DNA of 64,000 bases from Antedon mediterranea (taxonomy: Eukaryota > Echinodermata > Crinoidea > Comatulida > Antedonidae). The position numbers and the translations under genes were made by a program. The notes below the pieces were generated by a model. The model had not been told where the DNA came from. It searched no databases and was given only the letters and a program-made list of their open reading frames with translations. Position 1 is the stretch's first letter, and each line of letters begins with the position of its first letter. The stretch covers positions 24,454,001-24,518,000 of the forward strand of contig NC_092674.1 of NCBI RefSeq assembly GCF_964355755.1. Direction: 5' to 3'. Positions 47,547 through 59,960 of the stretch are shown here, piece by piece.

Positions 47547-47690
47547 TTTGTTCCTACTGGGGAGGCAAAGCAATAACGTAGACACAACTTAAGCGAGTTG
47601 ACCAATGGCAGGCGAAAGTTCGAATAATCCATTGCTTATGATTGGTGAAATCACTTACGTTGAGTTACGCCAAGCTGTGTTGCGTCTCTA
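47547..47690. mobile_element. Foldback MITE family F2 copy, diverged
   Basis: TTGTTCCTACTGGGGAGGCA, GTTGACCAATGGCAGGCG and CTTATGATTGGTGAAATCAC. Confidence 0.6.
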
Positions 47691-47699
47691 ATCATTTTA

Positions 47700-48950
47700 T
47701 ATAATCTGTTCCTAGAAACGCAAGAAGTTGCCAGTTTAACAATAATGGTCAAAATGTTATTTAATAATTGAGCTTCTGTTAAACTATCAAGGAACACGTG
47801 ATATTTATATTCAATAGAACCCTGTTTAATTAATTAGGTGGTTTAAAGTATTATTATTATTTGCCAAATTCTGGACCGATACTGTTATTAGTTCAATAGA
47901 TAATTAATGGTGTTTAAAAAAAAATTAAATCAACAGATTTTGCAGGTCTGCAAATGACGTTCAATTGTTTCTGCATTGTTGTCCTGATTAGATGCACTTT
48001 ACAGAAGTAAGTATACGTCAATCCAAAAATCATTTTCTCTAATTAAATTCTTTTTTATCATGCCGTTTAATGGTATTCTTAACCAATCAATTTGGCGAGT
48101 TTAAATTAACAAGGTTATTTCGATATCAGATTTTTCTTGAAAGGACTATCAATCGGTAAAATGAAATAGTGATTCGAGTATGATACTGTATTATTCTGCG
48201 CATGCGCGTTTACCACCTCATCTCTTGAAACCGTTTCGATCTTGTTATTGTTTTAAATGATCTATTAATTTTTCAATCACTTTGATATCTATCTATTTAG
48301 ATAGTCTTATAGAATTAATAAGCCTGGTATCTATAAAGATAAAATTATTATTGATCACTCCAAGGTCAAGGGTCAAAACTATCAACACTTGTTACTCAAC
48401 CAAATTGATCAATTATTATGCCTACTTTTTCTTTTCCAATTTGCCCTTTCATTTACCGCTAGATTTAATTGTCTTTCCAAACCTACTGCTCTTGAGCTCA
48501 ATGTCCGACTGGGAATCGTAAAAAATTACTAATTGATATTAAGGAAAATACACCGCTCTCATAAACACGGATCAATCATTATTTAAGTCAAAACCCGGAG
48601 CATATTGCATTAGCGTTAATAAATATAAGTGTACTCGCACTGCATGGAACACTCGAGGAGTATATAGTTTGAAACGGACTGCGCTATGTTTGCCTTGGTA
48701 TCCTACACACGTTTCTTCTTGTCATTTATATTCATGATAATGTCACTAGGAAATGTGTTACAATACGACGGCCGCTTAACGCGATGTAAACTCCTACAAT
48801 ATAGTCGCCATTACCTATACTAGGCCTAAATATATTATACTGTTGTGTCCCTTTCCCCCTTGTACTCAGTCGATTAGTTTTCTTCATTTAAAAATAATGT
48901 AATAATTTGAAAACGTATCCTGGATGTGTTGCCCCGGCGGCGATTTTTTC
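47700..48950. other. No gene recognised
   Basis: AT-rich sequence with no recognisable exon or repeat by eye. Confidence 0.35.
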
Positions 48951-48954
48951 CTCA

Positions 48955-49085
48955 AATGCTTTCTCCAACAAGGCCATATACATGGCTGCAGTCGCGTGTG
49001 CAAATTTGAGTTAGTGTCTACCGACCGATCAACCGACCGACATAGTGAGCTATAGAGTCGACTAAAATCCGCGAAAAGCCGCCCC
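48955..49085 (-). mobile_element. Dispersed (GGTC)n-core repeat, copy 1
   Basis: Minus strand reads CGACTCTATAGCTCACTATG then TCGGTCGGTTGATCGG; same family as 54685-54815, opposite direction. Confidence 0.65.
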
Positions 49086-49836
49086 ATTCTAGGAAGCACA
49101 TTACGAACATGCATATTAATGGATACCTGGACATAGATCAACCAGGTTATGGGGAACTGTCTTCTCTTCCATCACCTCTGCCATAACCTGATGACAAAAC
49201 AAATCCTGGAAATGACGTAATGATCCAGCAAAACAGTTTGAGATATCCTATACATACACGGACATAAACACAAACAAACAAATAAGGGTGGTAATGAAAA
49301 CTATACATAAATTAAAGCTACAATTTCACCCTACTATGTAAACAACAATTTTACGACCAGTAATTTACGAATAAAATCAGAAAAGAAAAAACAAATTGAT
49401 TGTTAAGAAAATCGCAGGCGCTAATTCTTATTTTTATATACTCAAAGTAACTTCATTATTCAAGAATATAGAAATTATCGCTTATAAATTAGATTTGTTA
49501 TTATTTCTGAAGTATAGTATAAATGGGTATCATACGTAGTGTACTTTTCTAGTAGATATATTTATTTATTCTGTTCTCTGTGATCAATGAATTCATTATC
49601 CATTATAAAATCTTGAAACCCCTATTGACTAAATGGAATAGTCTCTAGAATCTTCATATTATCGTCTGGTTATATCTATGGTAACGAGAATCACCGCAGA
49701 AAGAATCAAGTGAGATATGAGGAAGATGTGTTTAGTTGAGTTTCGAACGACTCTGCTTTCCCATGGATTTAACTATGCGTATTTGATTCGGAATTAGTTA
49801 CGTTTTTTGTTTGGAATCAAGAGAAATTGAACGAAA

Positions 49837-49839
49837 ATG
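49837..49839 (+). CDS. Proposed sGC beta exon 1 (start codon only, then donor)
   Basis: ACGAAAATG is followed directly by a consensus donor GTAAGT. The exon at 59145 begins with the codon that normally follows Met in soluble guanylate cyclase beta (MYGF...), so an upstream exon ending precisely in ATG is required, and this is the best site I found. The intron would be 9.3 kb. Untested; other upstream ATG|GT sites are possible. Confidence 0.45.
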
Positions 49840-50554
49840 GTAAGTTCGGTCGAAGGTCTGGTAATTTTATATCATAGAAAGTATCAAATCTTATGTAAAT
49901 GTCTGGTGTCATTACATTGGTTAAAAAAATGAATCCTTCAAAGGTGTATTTATTTTCTGAAGTTGTGCGCGCCTTCTAAGTTAAGCACTTGTGGATTTTG
50001 TCTTTCTCTGGGTTTTGTCAACTTCACGTTTACGTTCAGTCATATCTTTTTGTCAAACTTTTCTCTTATCACGTTTGTATAGTTTAATGATTGGAGCATA
50101 TATATGTGCTATAACGCATACACTATAACAATTTAATAACTCGAATTTTAACATTTTCTAAGTTTCTTAGTATCATTAATTTTTCGATATCGATATTATG
50201 CTATATAAATATTTCATTACTAATTAAATACAATTATTGTGCTTTTTTTCTTAACAACTTAACTTCTCTCCAACATTGTCATGTTCATAAATAACCATTG
50301 GTTTTCTTGAATTAAAGACTATATATATATATATTATATATATTATGTTCAAAATAGTTATTGATCATTTAATAGAAGCGTAATTTTTATTCCAATTCAA
50401 GAAATATTTATATTCCGGGTCCATTTTCTCTAAATTTTGTTTCTTAGATATAAATATTCTTATTCTAAATTAATAATAATTCTTATTGTGGATATGAATA
50501 AATTTAGAAACTCATTTTCATTTTATTTCATTTTCCTGTAGCACATTTTTTCTC

Positions 50555-50676
50555 GTTGAGTGATGTGCCCATATAAGGACATGGTGATGTCATATCACTA
50601 CCATATTTGGGCATATCACTACCATATTTGGGCATATCACACTTTGATAGTTTGATAGTGTAGACAGAGCTTTGCA
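50555..50676. mobile_element. MITE family F1 copy
   Basis: GATGTGCCCATATAAGGACA, two CACTACCATATTTGGGCATA units and the end AGTGTAGACAGAGCTTTGC. Confidence 0.65.
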
Positions 50677-50754
50677 AGTTTGCAGCAGCTCTTGAAAAAC
50701 TTGATCACTTTTTATCGTAAGGAATGATTGACGATTTAAAAAAAATGCTATGTT

Positions 50755-51000
50755 AACATTAGATAAAAAAGGTATTTACCTTAAAAAAGGAGTCAAATTG
50801 TCAGATGAAGTTTTTTTGTTTAATGACAATTGTTTATATTGTCTTTTATTCTAAGTGAAACCATTGTTTTTATTCGGTTTATTTCCTATGGAAGTGAATA
50901 ACTTTATTAAAACAGCAAATTTGCCCTTTCAAAGTCTGATTGTATTCATATTGTATTCATTTTTTCAAATTTTGAGGGCGCGGACAATAATACATCTTTA
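50755..51000. mobile_element. Dispersed repeat family F4, diverged
   Basis: Inverted relative to 34832; TTTCCTATGGAAGTGAATAA, CCTTTCAAAGTCTGATTG and ACAATAATACATCTTTA recall the 57.5-kb copy. Confidence 0.5.
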
Positions 51001-51032
51001 AAAAATCATGTGATTCCTTTTTACCATATTTA

Positions 51033-51245
51033 ATGAGGGTGAACCATCCATCCAGCAATTGATGATCATTAGGGACCATCAGAGGTTCACAAGACAAACA
51101 TATACACAAGATGCTCTACATAAACAAAGTCTTATTACGAGTTTTTGGGAGTGGAGTTGTAATTTTGTCCTGACATGTGACAGGACTTGAACCCAGGATC
51201 CTTGGAGTGGTAGCCAAGCATCATAACCACCAAGCCACAACTTCA
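51033..51245 (-). mobile_element. tRNA-derived SINE, family S1
   Basis: Close relative of 13941-14165: both share GAGGGTGA...CCATCCAGCAATTG, ACACAAGATGCTCTACAT and ACCACCAAGCCACAAC. Confidence 0.7.
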
Positions 51246-51628
51246 TGTTGTATGTTTCATAATTAGCATCTGACGTTTATCAAAACTACTCTTAATTAAG
51301 GTTTAAAGCAATAAGTTAAATTATGTCACATAGTAGCGTTCCTCTTTAACCTGGAGCAAGCTTGCAGTGACTTATACTTAACTTTAAATATAATTGTCAT
51401 ATACGATTAATATACAGAGAAATAGTAGGCCTAAAAATATTTTCCAATATAATATAGTTTAGTGAAAAATTGATATAATAATAAGCGTTCAATTTTTGTT
51501 TTTATGTAAATTGAAAACGTGATTCTCTCCTTTTTTAACAATTTCCTAGAACCGTTTAAATAACTAGGTACTGCAAAACATAATATTCAAACTAATGGGT
51601 ATATAACTTGTATTGTTTTTAAATAATT

Positions 51629-51729
<101 letters not shown>

Positions 51730-52311
51730 TAATACCTCATCTTTATCGTTTCAAATTAATTAATTAAATTTCAGTATATCACCGGGCGGTTTAGAATTAA
51801 TGTTCTTTGCCTGATTGGTTTATATATATATATATATTAATGTTTTCCAATATATAGTTTAGAGAAAGATATAATAATAAAAGCGCAATTTTTGTTTTTA
51901 TGTAAATTGAAAACATGACTGTCTCCTTTTTCAACAATTTCCTAGAACCTTCTAAATAACTAGATACTACGAAAAATAATATTCAACTAATGGGTACATA
52001 ACTTATATTAATATTTTAAAATAATTAACAGTTTATGAAAGTGGATCTATGAAATATTAACTTTGCGTCCCCTGAAACAATTAACTGTACGTGCAGGGTG
52101 CGTGTGTACATAATATTACTTCTTCTATGACTATGTATACACTTAGTATTAAATGCTTTTAGATTACAATAGAACGAGTTTCTGGCATTGGAAGCGAATT
52201 AAAACCTCAAATCTATAAAACATTAATAATTATTGTAGCCTACGCGGTATATTAAACTGAACTAATTTGATTAGGTTTCCTATCAAAACAATCATCAATT
52301 TGTAGTGGAGC

Positions 52312-52510
52312 TGTAGCTTGGTGGTTAACGTGCTTGCCTTCCAATCCCAAGGTCCCGGGTTCAATCCTGACCTAGTGCAGGGTTGTAACTCATGACTCTT
52401 TCAGCTCCACTCCCTAAGCCTCAAATGAGACTTTGTTTATAAGCACGATAAATTATTAAATAGTTTATCTATCCTGTAATTGGCGAGTTACTCGCTGTTG
52501 GATGAGTATG

Positions 52511-52541
<31 letters not shown>
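52312..52541 (+). mobile_element. Full-length tRNA-derived SINE, family S2, with poly(A)
   Basis: Head AGCTGTAGCTTGGTGGTTAA and GGGTTCAATCCTGACC, body TTGTTTATAAGCACGATAAA and TATCCTGTAATTGGCGAGTT, tail of more than 30 A at 52508-52541. Confidence 0.75.
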
Positions 52542-52546
<5 letters not shown>

Positions 52547-53062
52547 GAATGTTCACTTCACTTAATTGTATTTTAATTATCCTGATATCCGACGAGTATC
52601 GTGTGGAAGTGTTTTTAAAAACAACTCTGGTATGATTCGAACTGACCACTTCTTAAAAGGTATACGGTACACAAACAATTATGTTCTGTGTACTATTATT
52701 TTATAAAAAATTTATAACATTTATACCAGATTTCACACGTTCAAAATGTGACTTGTTACCGTACCTTGGTACGAACATGTGAAAGCATTTACGTGTTACG
52801 CAATCTTGGAAAAAATCAAAAAATCTTACATCGGTTAGGCAGTTGTATCTGCGCATTGCGTATATCTTGTATGTAATACAGTAAGTTTTCATCACAGCGT
52901 TTTCGTAACAGCATTACATAATACACTGTGACAAACTAGCCCGTGAAAGATACTCCTATGATACAAAGTGTATCATTTGTATACATTTGTGTTGGATTGT
53001 CGTTCTGGAGAAGCGTTTCTTTCGTGTATGTACAAAATACGTCATGATAGAAAACTGAGCAA

Positions 53063-53164
53063 ATGTCTTTTATCGGTGCTCTTATTGTTGTACTTTTCAG
53101 TGTAATCCTATTCATAATCGTGCTCGGCCTTACAAAATGTGTTTGTACTCAACGTAACTATTAA
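53063..53164 (+). CDS. Candidate 33-residue membrane micropeptide
   Basis: ATG to TAA gives MSFIGALIVVLFSVILFIIV then LGLTKCVCTQRNY: one hydrophobic helix (about 3-24) and a short polar, basic, two-cysteine tail. The layout recalls sarcolipin-type SERCA regulators, though no sequence identity is claimed. The start context is weak (C at -3), and AT-rich DNA often yields hydrophobic frames, so chance is quite likely. Confidence 0.18.
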   Translation: MSFIGALIVVLFSVILFIIVLGLTKCVCTQRNY

Positions 53165-53531
53165 TTAAACATCTCTTAAGGCATTCAATGTCAACCGTTT
53201 CAACAATTATCCTAATAATCTAGTATCAATCCACTGATTAGTTCCTCTTCAGTGTACAAACTTGTATCTTAATTCTTAAAATGCTGATGGCTAAACCAAC
53301 AAAGCAAGGCTAATTGTGTAAATAGCCCCAAGACGAGTAGGCAAATACTGTGTGTACACACACTTACAATCACCAATATAGGAGAACCAACCACAATGCT
53401 GTGTGCGCTAGGCAACCACTATTTATATGCATCACGACATGGTTCAATTATGGGTATCTTTTATTTGCCACTTACTAATATGGTACTATAAAAAAGTGGT
53501 ATAGGCCTATGGTGTGGTTTTTTATTTCGTA

Positions 53532-53704
53532 AAAGCCAATTTACACAGACGAGCGGAACGGTAAGCGCGTAGCTTGTTCCACGTAGATGAATGGGAAACC
53601 GCCCGACCACCCGCTTGCTCCGCGTCGTGTAAAATGGTCATAATATTCTAAATATTTCCGTTTACCGCTTACCGTTAATATTTGTCTGTCCAAATTGGCC
53701 TTAA
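53532..53704. mobile_element. piggyBac-like MITE family F3 copy
   Basis: AAAGCCAATTTACACAGACG at the left and TGTCCAAATTGGCCTTAA at the right; inner GAACGGTAAGCG and CGCTTACCGTT arms. Confidence 0.65.
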
Positions 53705-54463
53705 GACTATCCGAAACGAAGTGTTGTATGCCAACATAACAATGATAGACATTAGTACAGTATTTTGAATAGGCTTCTCCACTTGAATCTTCGAATGCTT
53801 TAATTATTTGTCTGTTTATTTGTGAAAATTGCGGGGAAGCTTTCCCTCTCTTCCAACGTTATACGAAAACGTTATAAAACATATCTAGTCCCTATATTGT
53901 ATTCCTGAACTTATTTGAAAAAAAAAACTCGAGTTATCTATATCTTCAATATGTGTAGAATTAAAAATTAGCACGCCCTCTGTCGCTCCCTAGATTTCGT
54001 GATGTATTTCGCTTGCTTCTGTATTTATTGTATATTTTTATTGTTGTTGCACGTCTTTGAATGATTTATGTAAAATCCTGATTCATTTTGATTTCCATAT
54101 TCTTGTCATGTATCTAAATGTTCTTAGATATTTTTATTTTTCCTCAGATATCCTCCATATTTCGAATTAGTATCGTTGTATGTTATCAATGAATGCTAAA
54201 ATACATGCACATACATTTTTACTAATCGTATTAAATACAAATGATGAATTTACATGTTTCATCTTGGATCTAATAACCAATTTACTCTTTCCAGGTTGCG
54301 CATACATCATGTTTATGCCATCCATATATCCTTTTTTTTCGGAATTTTACATAGACATACTGCAGAAATATTACAAAGACATTGCAATGATAACTAAGCA
54401 ACAATTTGCATTCATTATTATCTTAATCTCTGTCTACAAATCAAACTTTATGCGACTAAAAAA

Positions 54464-54556
54464 TGTGATGTGCCCATTGTATGGACATGATGATGTCATA
54501 GCACTACCATATTTGAGCATATCACTACCATATTTAGGCACAAACTAGTTTGATGA
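54464..54556. mobile_element. MITE family F1, truncated
   Basis: GATGTGCCCATTGTATGGAC, CACTACCATATTTGAGC, then ACAAACTAGTTTGATGATC. Confidence 0.6.
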
Positions 54557-54684
54557 TCATTCCGCTTTTGTCAATAAGTTCATTTTTATTTATTTTATTT
54601 TCCATCAACAGGATAAACTGTATAGAATCTTCATTAAAACGAATTGATTGATGATATTAAGGCGTCCTGTGGCAAATAAGTTTT

Positions 54685-54815
54685 TAATCGCGTGGACGCG
54701 ACTCTATAGTTCACTATGTCGGTCGGTCGGTCTGTCGGTCTGTCTGTCTGTCCGGTATCACTATGCGTTTTAGCACACGACTTATGGCTGTTGGCCTTGT
54801 TTTTGTGGCAAATAA
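54685..54815 (+). mobile_element. Dispersed (GGTC)n-core repeat, copy 2
   Basis: CGCGACTCTATAGTTCACTA then TGTCGGTCGGTCGGTCTG and ACGACTTATGGCTGTTGGCC. Confidence 0.65.
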
Positions 54816-55964
54816 GTTAGTTAATACCAAGACTCTGTACTGCCAGGCTGGAATGTATCGATATTTCTATTTAGTTCTTACGTGGTGAGACTTATTTTTA
54901 CCCAAAAAAAAAATATTTGTATTCTTCCATTATGTGTAGTGTCATAATCTCTATCAGTCAAAACGTCTTTGTTTTTTACTGAAAATACACGATAATTTTA
55001 CTTTCCTCTTACAATCACTAATTGTCCGGATGAACGATTAGCGGTATGCGAAAGATTGACACTCTGTTTCTTTCTGGCTGTCTTTTGTTTTGATTTAGCT
55101 TTTTTCCTATTATTTGTATCTCAATTGAGCTAATCACTGATACCCACAGAATTGGCCCTCTTCTGTTACTTTTCCTTTTCCTTCTACTTCCCTCTTTTTT
55201 TCTATTTTCCCCCTTTCCTTAAATACGCACACATTCAATGTCTTGGCTGTGTTCTTCCGAGACCTGAGTCCGTTATTATCACAAACGCCATGCAGCAATT
55301 CTGTATATCTTGTTACTAACGTGTGTTATTGACACAATGTTATCAGATGCCTAGTTAGCCTGTATATTATCACAAAATATATATAAACAATCTGTGTATG
55401 TGTTGTTTACAACGTATTATCGACGAAAAATTATGTTTCTCACTACATAATAGCATTATTGACAAATGAAAGTAAATCGAAATTGATCTACAACGCCTTC
55501 GGGCAACTGAACAACGATAATGCATTCCATTTGTATCTATATCCACAACCTTTGCAATAGACCCATATTTAAATGAATCCCTTTAGACCTATTTAGAATT
55601 ATTATTATTCTCTTCTCTAATTATATTTAATTACACTGAGCGTGTTTTATCAGGACAATAACATGTAAAAGTTGTACAGGATTACACAATAGTGTTAGCA
55701 GCATTCGGCAGCTATTTAACTCTGATGTCACTTCTCACTCGGTGTAAAATATCTACAATTTGGAAAATAAATGAGGAGGCGATACAGCCGGATAGAAATT
55801 AAATGGCAGGCTAGGACAATGACTCATATCGTAAATTGTATAGGTAGTAATGAATGGTTATTGCTATAATGGTCATTCAAAAGTGTCCTTAAAAAGGATT
55901 TTAAATTCGGTGTTTTCACCACATGGAGAATAATATTTGTAGGCCTACACATGGAAAAGATATT

Positions 55965-56154
55965 TTACTTACGTTTGCCTATCTCCAACCAGGTGTATAA
56001 ATGGGTACCCGGTTAGATCAAGACACAACTTTGCGCTGATTACTAGCTGCATATAAGAGTATATTTCCATACGTGTTTGATGCAAAAAATTGACCGGGGT
56101 AATAATGTTCAGCGCTAGAGGTTTCACAACATTAGGCGCTATGTAAATCCATGA

Positions 56155-56189
<35 letters not shown>
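55965..56189 (+). mobile_element. SINE-like element ending in (ATT)n
   Basis: The 3' end GGCGCTATGTAAATCCATGA followed by about ten ATT triplets is typical of SINE/non-LTR 3' ends in marine animals; head not identified. Confidence 0.5.
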
Positions 56190-56191
<2 letters not shown>

Positions 56192-56620
56192 AGCAATCTA
56201 ACAATCAAGCATACTACATCTTGACCCGTTCAGGCAACCAGACTTTGTTATTTAGTGCCCATAAAACCATCTTACCCGGGTAAAACTAAGCCTAGGCACT
56301 CGTTATTATTATAGTTTAATTTATCCTATGGTCTGATGTCAACGACTCAATGAGTTTGGTTTCGTTTAAACAATAGTGAAATTATTTTCAATAAACTGAG
56401 TGTGCTTGATTATGATCAATGTTAATTATCAAATGTAAACCATCTGAGATATACGGTTTCAGCGATCACTGATTAAACAACTATTCGTATTGATTTGCGA
56501 ACTGATTGATGGTTTGTTTTGCTGTATAACCATTTACAAAGAGCTACTCATGTGCAAGGTTCGTTGGACTATGATTATGTATAAATTGGTACGTGGTGAA
56601 CATTCTGTGTTATTAATTAA

Positions 56621-57123
56621 AGGCCAATTTACACATAAGAGCGGTAACGGTAAGCGAAAAAAACGCGTAGCTTGACCCACATAGCATCTGTATCTATACA
56701 GAACCGCGTTTTCACTCAACGGCTGAATCTGTATCTATCCAGAACCGCGTTTTCACTCAACGGCTGAATCTGTATCTATACAGAACCACGTTTTCACTCA
56801 AAGGCTGAATCTGTATATATCCAGAACCGCATTTCCACTCAACGGCTGAATCTGTATCTATCCAGAACCGCGTTTTCACTCAACGGCTGAATCTGTATCT
56901 ATACAGAACCACGTTTTAACTCAAAGGCTGAATCTGTATATATCCAGAACCGCGTTTCCACTCAACGGCTGAATCTGTATCTATCCAGAACCGCGTTTTC
57001 ACTCAACGACTGAATCTGTATCTATCCAGAACCGCGTTTCCACTCAACCGCTCCGTGTAAATGGTCATACAATTCTAGATTTTTTCCGCTTACCGTTACC
57101 GCTCGTCTGTGTAAATTTTGCCT
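56621..57123. mobile_element. piggyBac-like MITE family F3 with internal 41-bp minisatellite
   Basis: TIRs AGGCCAATTTACACATAAGA / TCTGTGTAAATTTTGCCT, then GCGGTAACGGTAAGCG / CGCTTACCGTTACCGC (one partner read inverted). TTAA on both sides (56617-56620, 57124-57127), the piggyBac target duplication. Confidence 0.75.
56684..57055 (+). repeat. 41-bp minisatellite, 9 copies
   Basis: Unit CTGTATCTATCCAGAACCGC, GTTTTCACTCAACGGCTGAA, T. Confined within the MITE's arms. Confidence 0.95.
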
Positions 57124-57474
57124 TTAAGCTGCCCCTGTTGTATTCTATTGCTATTCGTGCTGGTCGAATAAATAAACAAAATAAAATGATATCAACATAT
57201 TATAATTAATGTTTTATTCTTTTTATTTTTTTATTTTATTTTTTATTTATTTAATTAAAAAAAGTTTCTTAATCTGAGAAATCATACAGTACAACAAAAA
57301 CAACTTATTATTGTTTTATCGATTTTTTTACGTATAATGTAAATAAAAGTGGTTGTTAAGAGTGGAACAACCGGCTAGTGCTAAATAATACCAATTAAAA
57401 CACATTTATCACTGCCATGGCGTGTGAAGACGGCGTGTATTAGTATCTTGTATAAGATCATCTATTTTGGTTAA

Positions 57475-57705
57475 TTTACCTGAAAAACTGGAATTTAAAG
57501 CAAAAAAATAGTCAAATTGGCTGCCAGCCAATGGATTTTTAGTTAAATTTAACCATTTATTATGTTATTTTATAAGTGAAAACATTATTTGTTTTCGTTT
57601 CTTTTTCCTACGGAAGTGATTAACTACAAATTAACCCTTTCAACGTCTGATTTAATTAATCTTCATTGTTCATGTTTTTGAGGTGACAATACATCTTTAA
57701 GCGAT
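57475..57705. mobile_element. Dispersed repeat family F4 copy, inverted
   Basis: GTCAAATTGGCTGCCAGCCA, TTATTTTATAAGTGAAAAC and TCCTACGGAAGTGATTAACT are complements of the 34.8-kb copy. Confidence 0.65.
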
Positions 57706-57709
57706 TATT

Positions 57710-59144
57710 GACTCGCTATTGTTCCGAATCAGTTTACACTGTACAAGGATGAAATCCATACATACATAAAAAGCAAGAAGATGAAAAATCTGGAATTTAA
57801 AAGAGTTCGATTATCGGTATTGTTATTTCCATAGCCAGATTCTCGTTCTTACCAATTCGCATTTTTATCTGAGATAACTATAAATTGTGGTCCCAGGTAT
57901 TTCGTCATTCATTTGCAGTGTGAATAATGAATATTTTCAGATTAGTGAATAACGTAAGGTAGTTAGGTAATTATTATGTGTTATAATTATAACAATTCTC
58001 TGTATTAATATTGAAATCGTAATATAATCTTCAATATTCTCCCTGGTTTAATTAAGATTTATTTCATTTAACCTGCAGATTCCTTTTCATCCGGGTATTT
58101 AATTTCATTTACCACACTACATCCTACATTTTTTATTATTATATATATTGTAATGAGTCTGTAATAATTATTATATAATACCCTTATTGATTTTGTTATA
58201 CATCAACGTAATCGGATAGTGGGTGTATCCACCGTGGATTGCGTATTTTATTTTGATTTGATTTGATTTTTGTTTGTGTTATGATTTAACCAAATGTACA
58301 CTATGTCTTGAATAACTTATTATCTAATATTTTGTTCTGTGTTAATTACTTTAAATGTTCAAATACACATAGCTGGGCCTTTGCACAGTACTCATGACCA
58401 TGAATTAAGTATAGAGTAATTAAAGTACAACTGATTTAACATTGACAAATTAAGATGAGGTTATAACAATAGGCCTACAGCTATTAAAGTGCGGTGTCTC
58501 AGAATGTACAAACCTACCGTCAAATGTTAATTGATTGTAATTCAAAATACCACTAGCAGTTATATGCCTATATCTACTTATTGGCCTATGATATTATAAT
58601 GGGAGTATCCGGTTGCCATTGCAATGTGTATTCCTATAATCAATTGATGTTCGTCTACCAGCCATCGACTTTGAGAGCTTACGGGGGAGGGTGGAGGTGG
58701 GAGGGGGGGGGGGGGCACTATTTAACCAATAGTCGGACAAGCATGTTCCATGGTTGCCAGTTTTTGAACTTGGCGATATATATTGTCAAGTAATCTTAAC
58801 AGTTAAATAGGCCTTAAATTAATTATGTCTAAATAAAGAAAGTACAAAACCGTTTCTTATAAAAGTTTCACGAATATACTTATTAATAATTATATTGAAT
58901 TCATCTGTACAATCATCGGTCGGTGCTCTGATATTATTGGGGCATTAATCTCGATTTGGAACTCCTTCTTTAAAACTTTAATATTTATTTGAAAGTCAAA
59001 GACTACTATCGCTATTTTTTTTTGCTGATTTAGCATACGATTTGTTTTTAAAGGTTATACTGAATTCATATGCATGTTTTTCTTCTATTTTCGTGAAATG
59101 TATAAGATTTTTTATAATAATGTTTGATTTTCTCCCTTTTTCAG
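57710..59144. other. AT-rich intronic stretch
   Basis: No repeat family recognised apart from a G-rich run at 58682-58717 (GGGGGAGGGTGGAGG then G10). Confidence 0.4.
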
Positions 59145-59218
59145 TATGGATTTATAAATCAGTGTGTCAAATCACTTGTTGAGGAGAAATTTGGAACAGA
59201 AGCATGGATCAAAATAAG
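59145..59218 (+). CDS. Soluble guanylate cyclase beta subunit, N-terminal exon (H-NOX start)
   Basis: Acceptor CTCCCTTTTTCAG precedes a 74-nt exon reading YGFINQCVKSLVEEKFG then TEAWIKI, with donor GTAACA. It matches residues 2-25 of soluble guanylate cyclase beta chains, the start of the heme-nitric-oxide-binding (H-NOX/HNOB) domain that senses NO and controls cGMP synthesis. INxCxxSLVxEKFGxExW is closer to GUCY1B2 than to GUCY1B1 as I recall them. The remaining H-NOX, PAS, coiled-coil and cyclase exons must lie beyond 64000; none was found in 59.2-64 kb, so the next intron exceeds 4.7 kb. The exon is in phase 0 and leaves phase 2. It cannot start translation itself: ATG GAT TTA TAA in the other frame stops at once. 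Confidence 0.85.
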
Positions 59219-59867
59219 GTAACATAATACATATTGATATTAAATGAATTGATACTTTCTCAAGTCGTGTAATTTCTATTGACGATACATATTAATTATT
59301 CATCTATTTTCCCTATGTCGATTGTGTAATACATGATATTTTTAAATAGCAGTATAATTTAGGTGATAATTCAAATTACCTAGTAAAATCCCTGTTCTTT
59401 TTTCATTTGATTTATTTAAATGAATGTGAAATGTTTTTTTTTTTTGTTTTTTCTGATCAACAAGAAAAAACAATATCCACCGTTTTGGAGTTTTCCCGTC
59501 AGCATGATCTTATCATGAAACTACTAAAACTGATTTTTATAGACTTTTGCCAAAGTCGGTAGCTTGACCATTTACGATTCATTTTCGTTCTCTTAGGCCT
59601 ACATATTTTTTAATTTGTGTATATTTAACCAAATTTAATATCTGAAATACATGCCTGTAGCTGAGCTTTAAATGACCACATAGATGTCAAATGGCTACAC
59701 AAGACCCGATTGGTTCGATTTTTCACGTTTTAGAATGTAGTTTATTTCATGTACTATCATCAATCATTACGTTCAGGAAATCCGGCAATGTTAAAATAAA
59801 AACTAATTTAAACTAGGATTTTTACGTCAAAGCGAAATATAAACGAAAGCTCCAGCGAAATGGGAGA

Positions 59868-59960
59868 GAATGCAGAGAGAAATCAGCGCACGGATGGATT
59901 GATTCAAACCACGACCTCAAGATCGGTAATCCAGCGTCCAAAACACTGCACCACAACCAG
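59868..59960 (-). mobile_element. tRNA-like SINE head
   Basis: Minus strand TGGTTGTGGTGCAGTGTTTT (box A) and GTCGTGGTTTGAATCAATCC (box B). Body unclear. Confidence 0.45.

Noticed and set aside
48884..49141. 85-codon minus frame rich in Arg/Ser
   Set aside because: Covers the (GGTC)n-core repeat; SVDRSVDR is the repeat itself.
54180..54548. 122-codon hydrophobic plus frame
   Set aside because: AT-rich, mixed hydrophobic composition; its end is an F1 MITE, so an ancient protein is unlikely.
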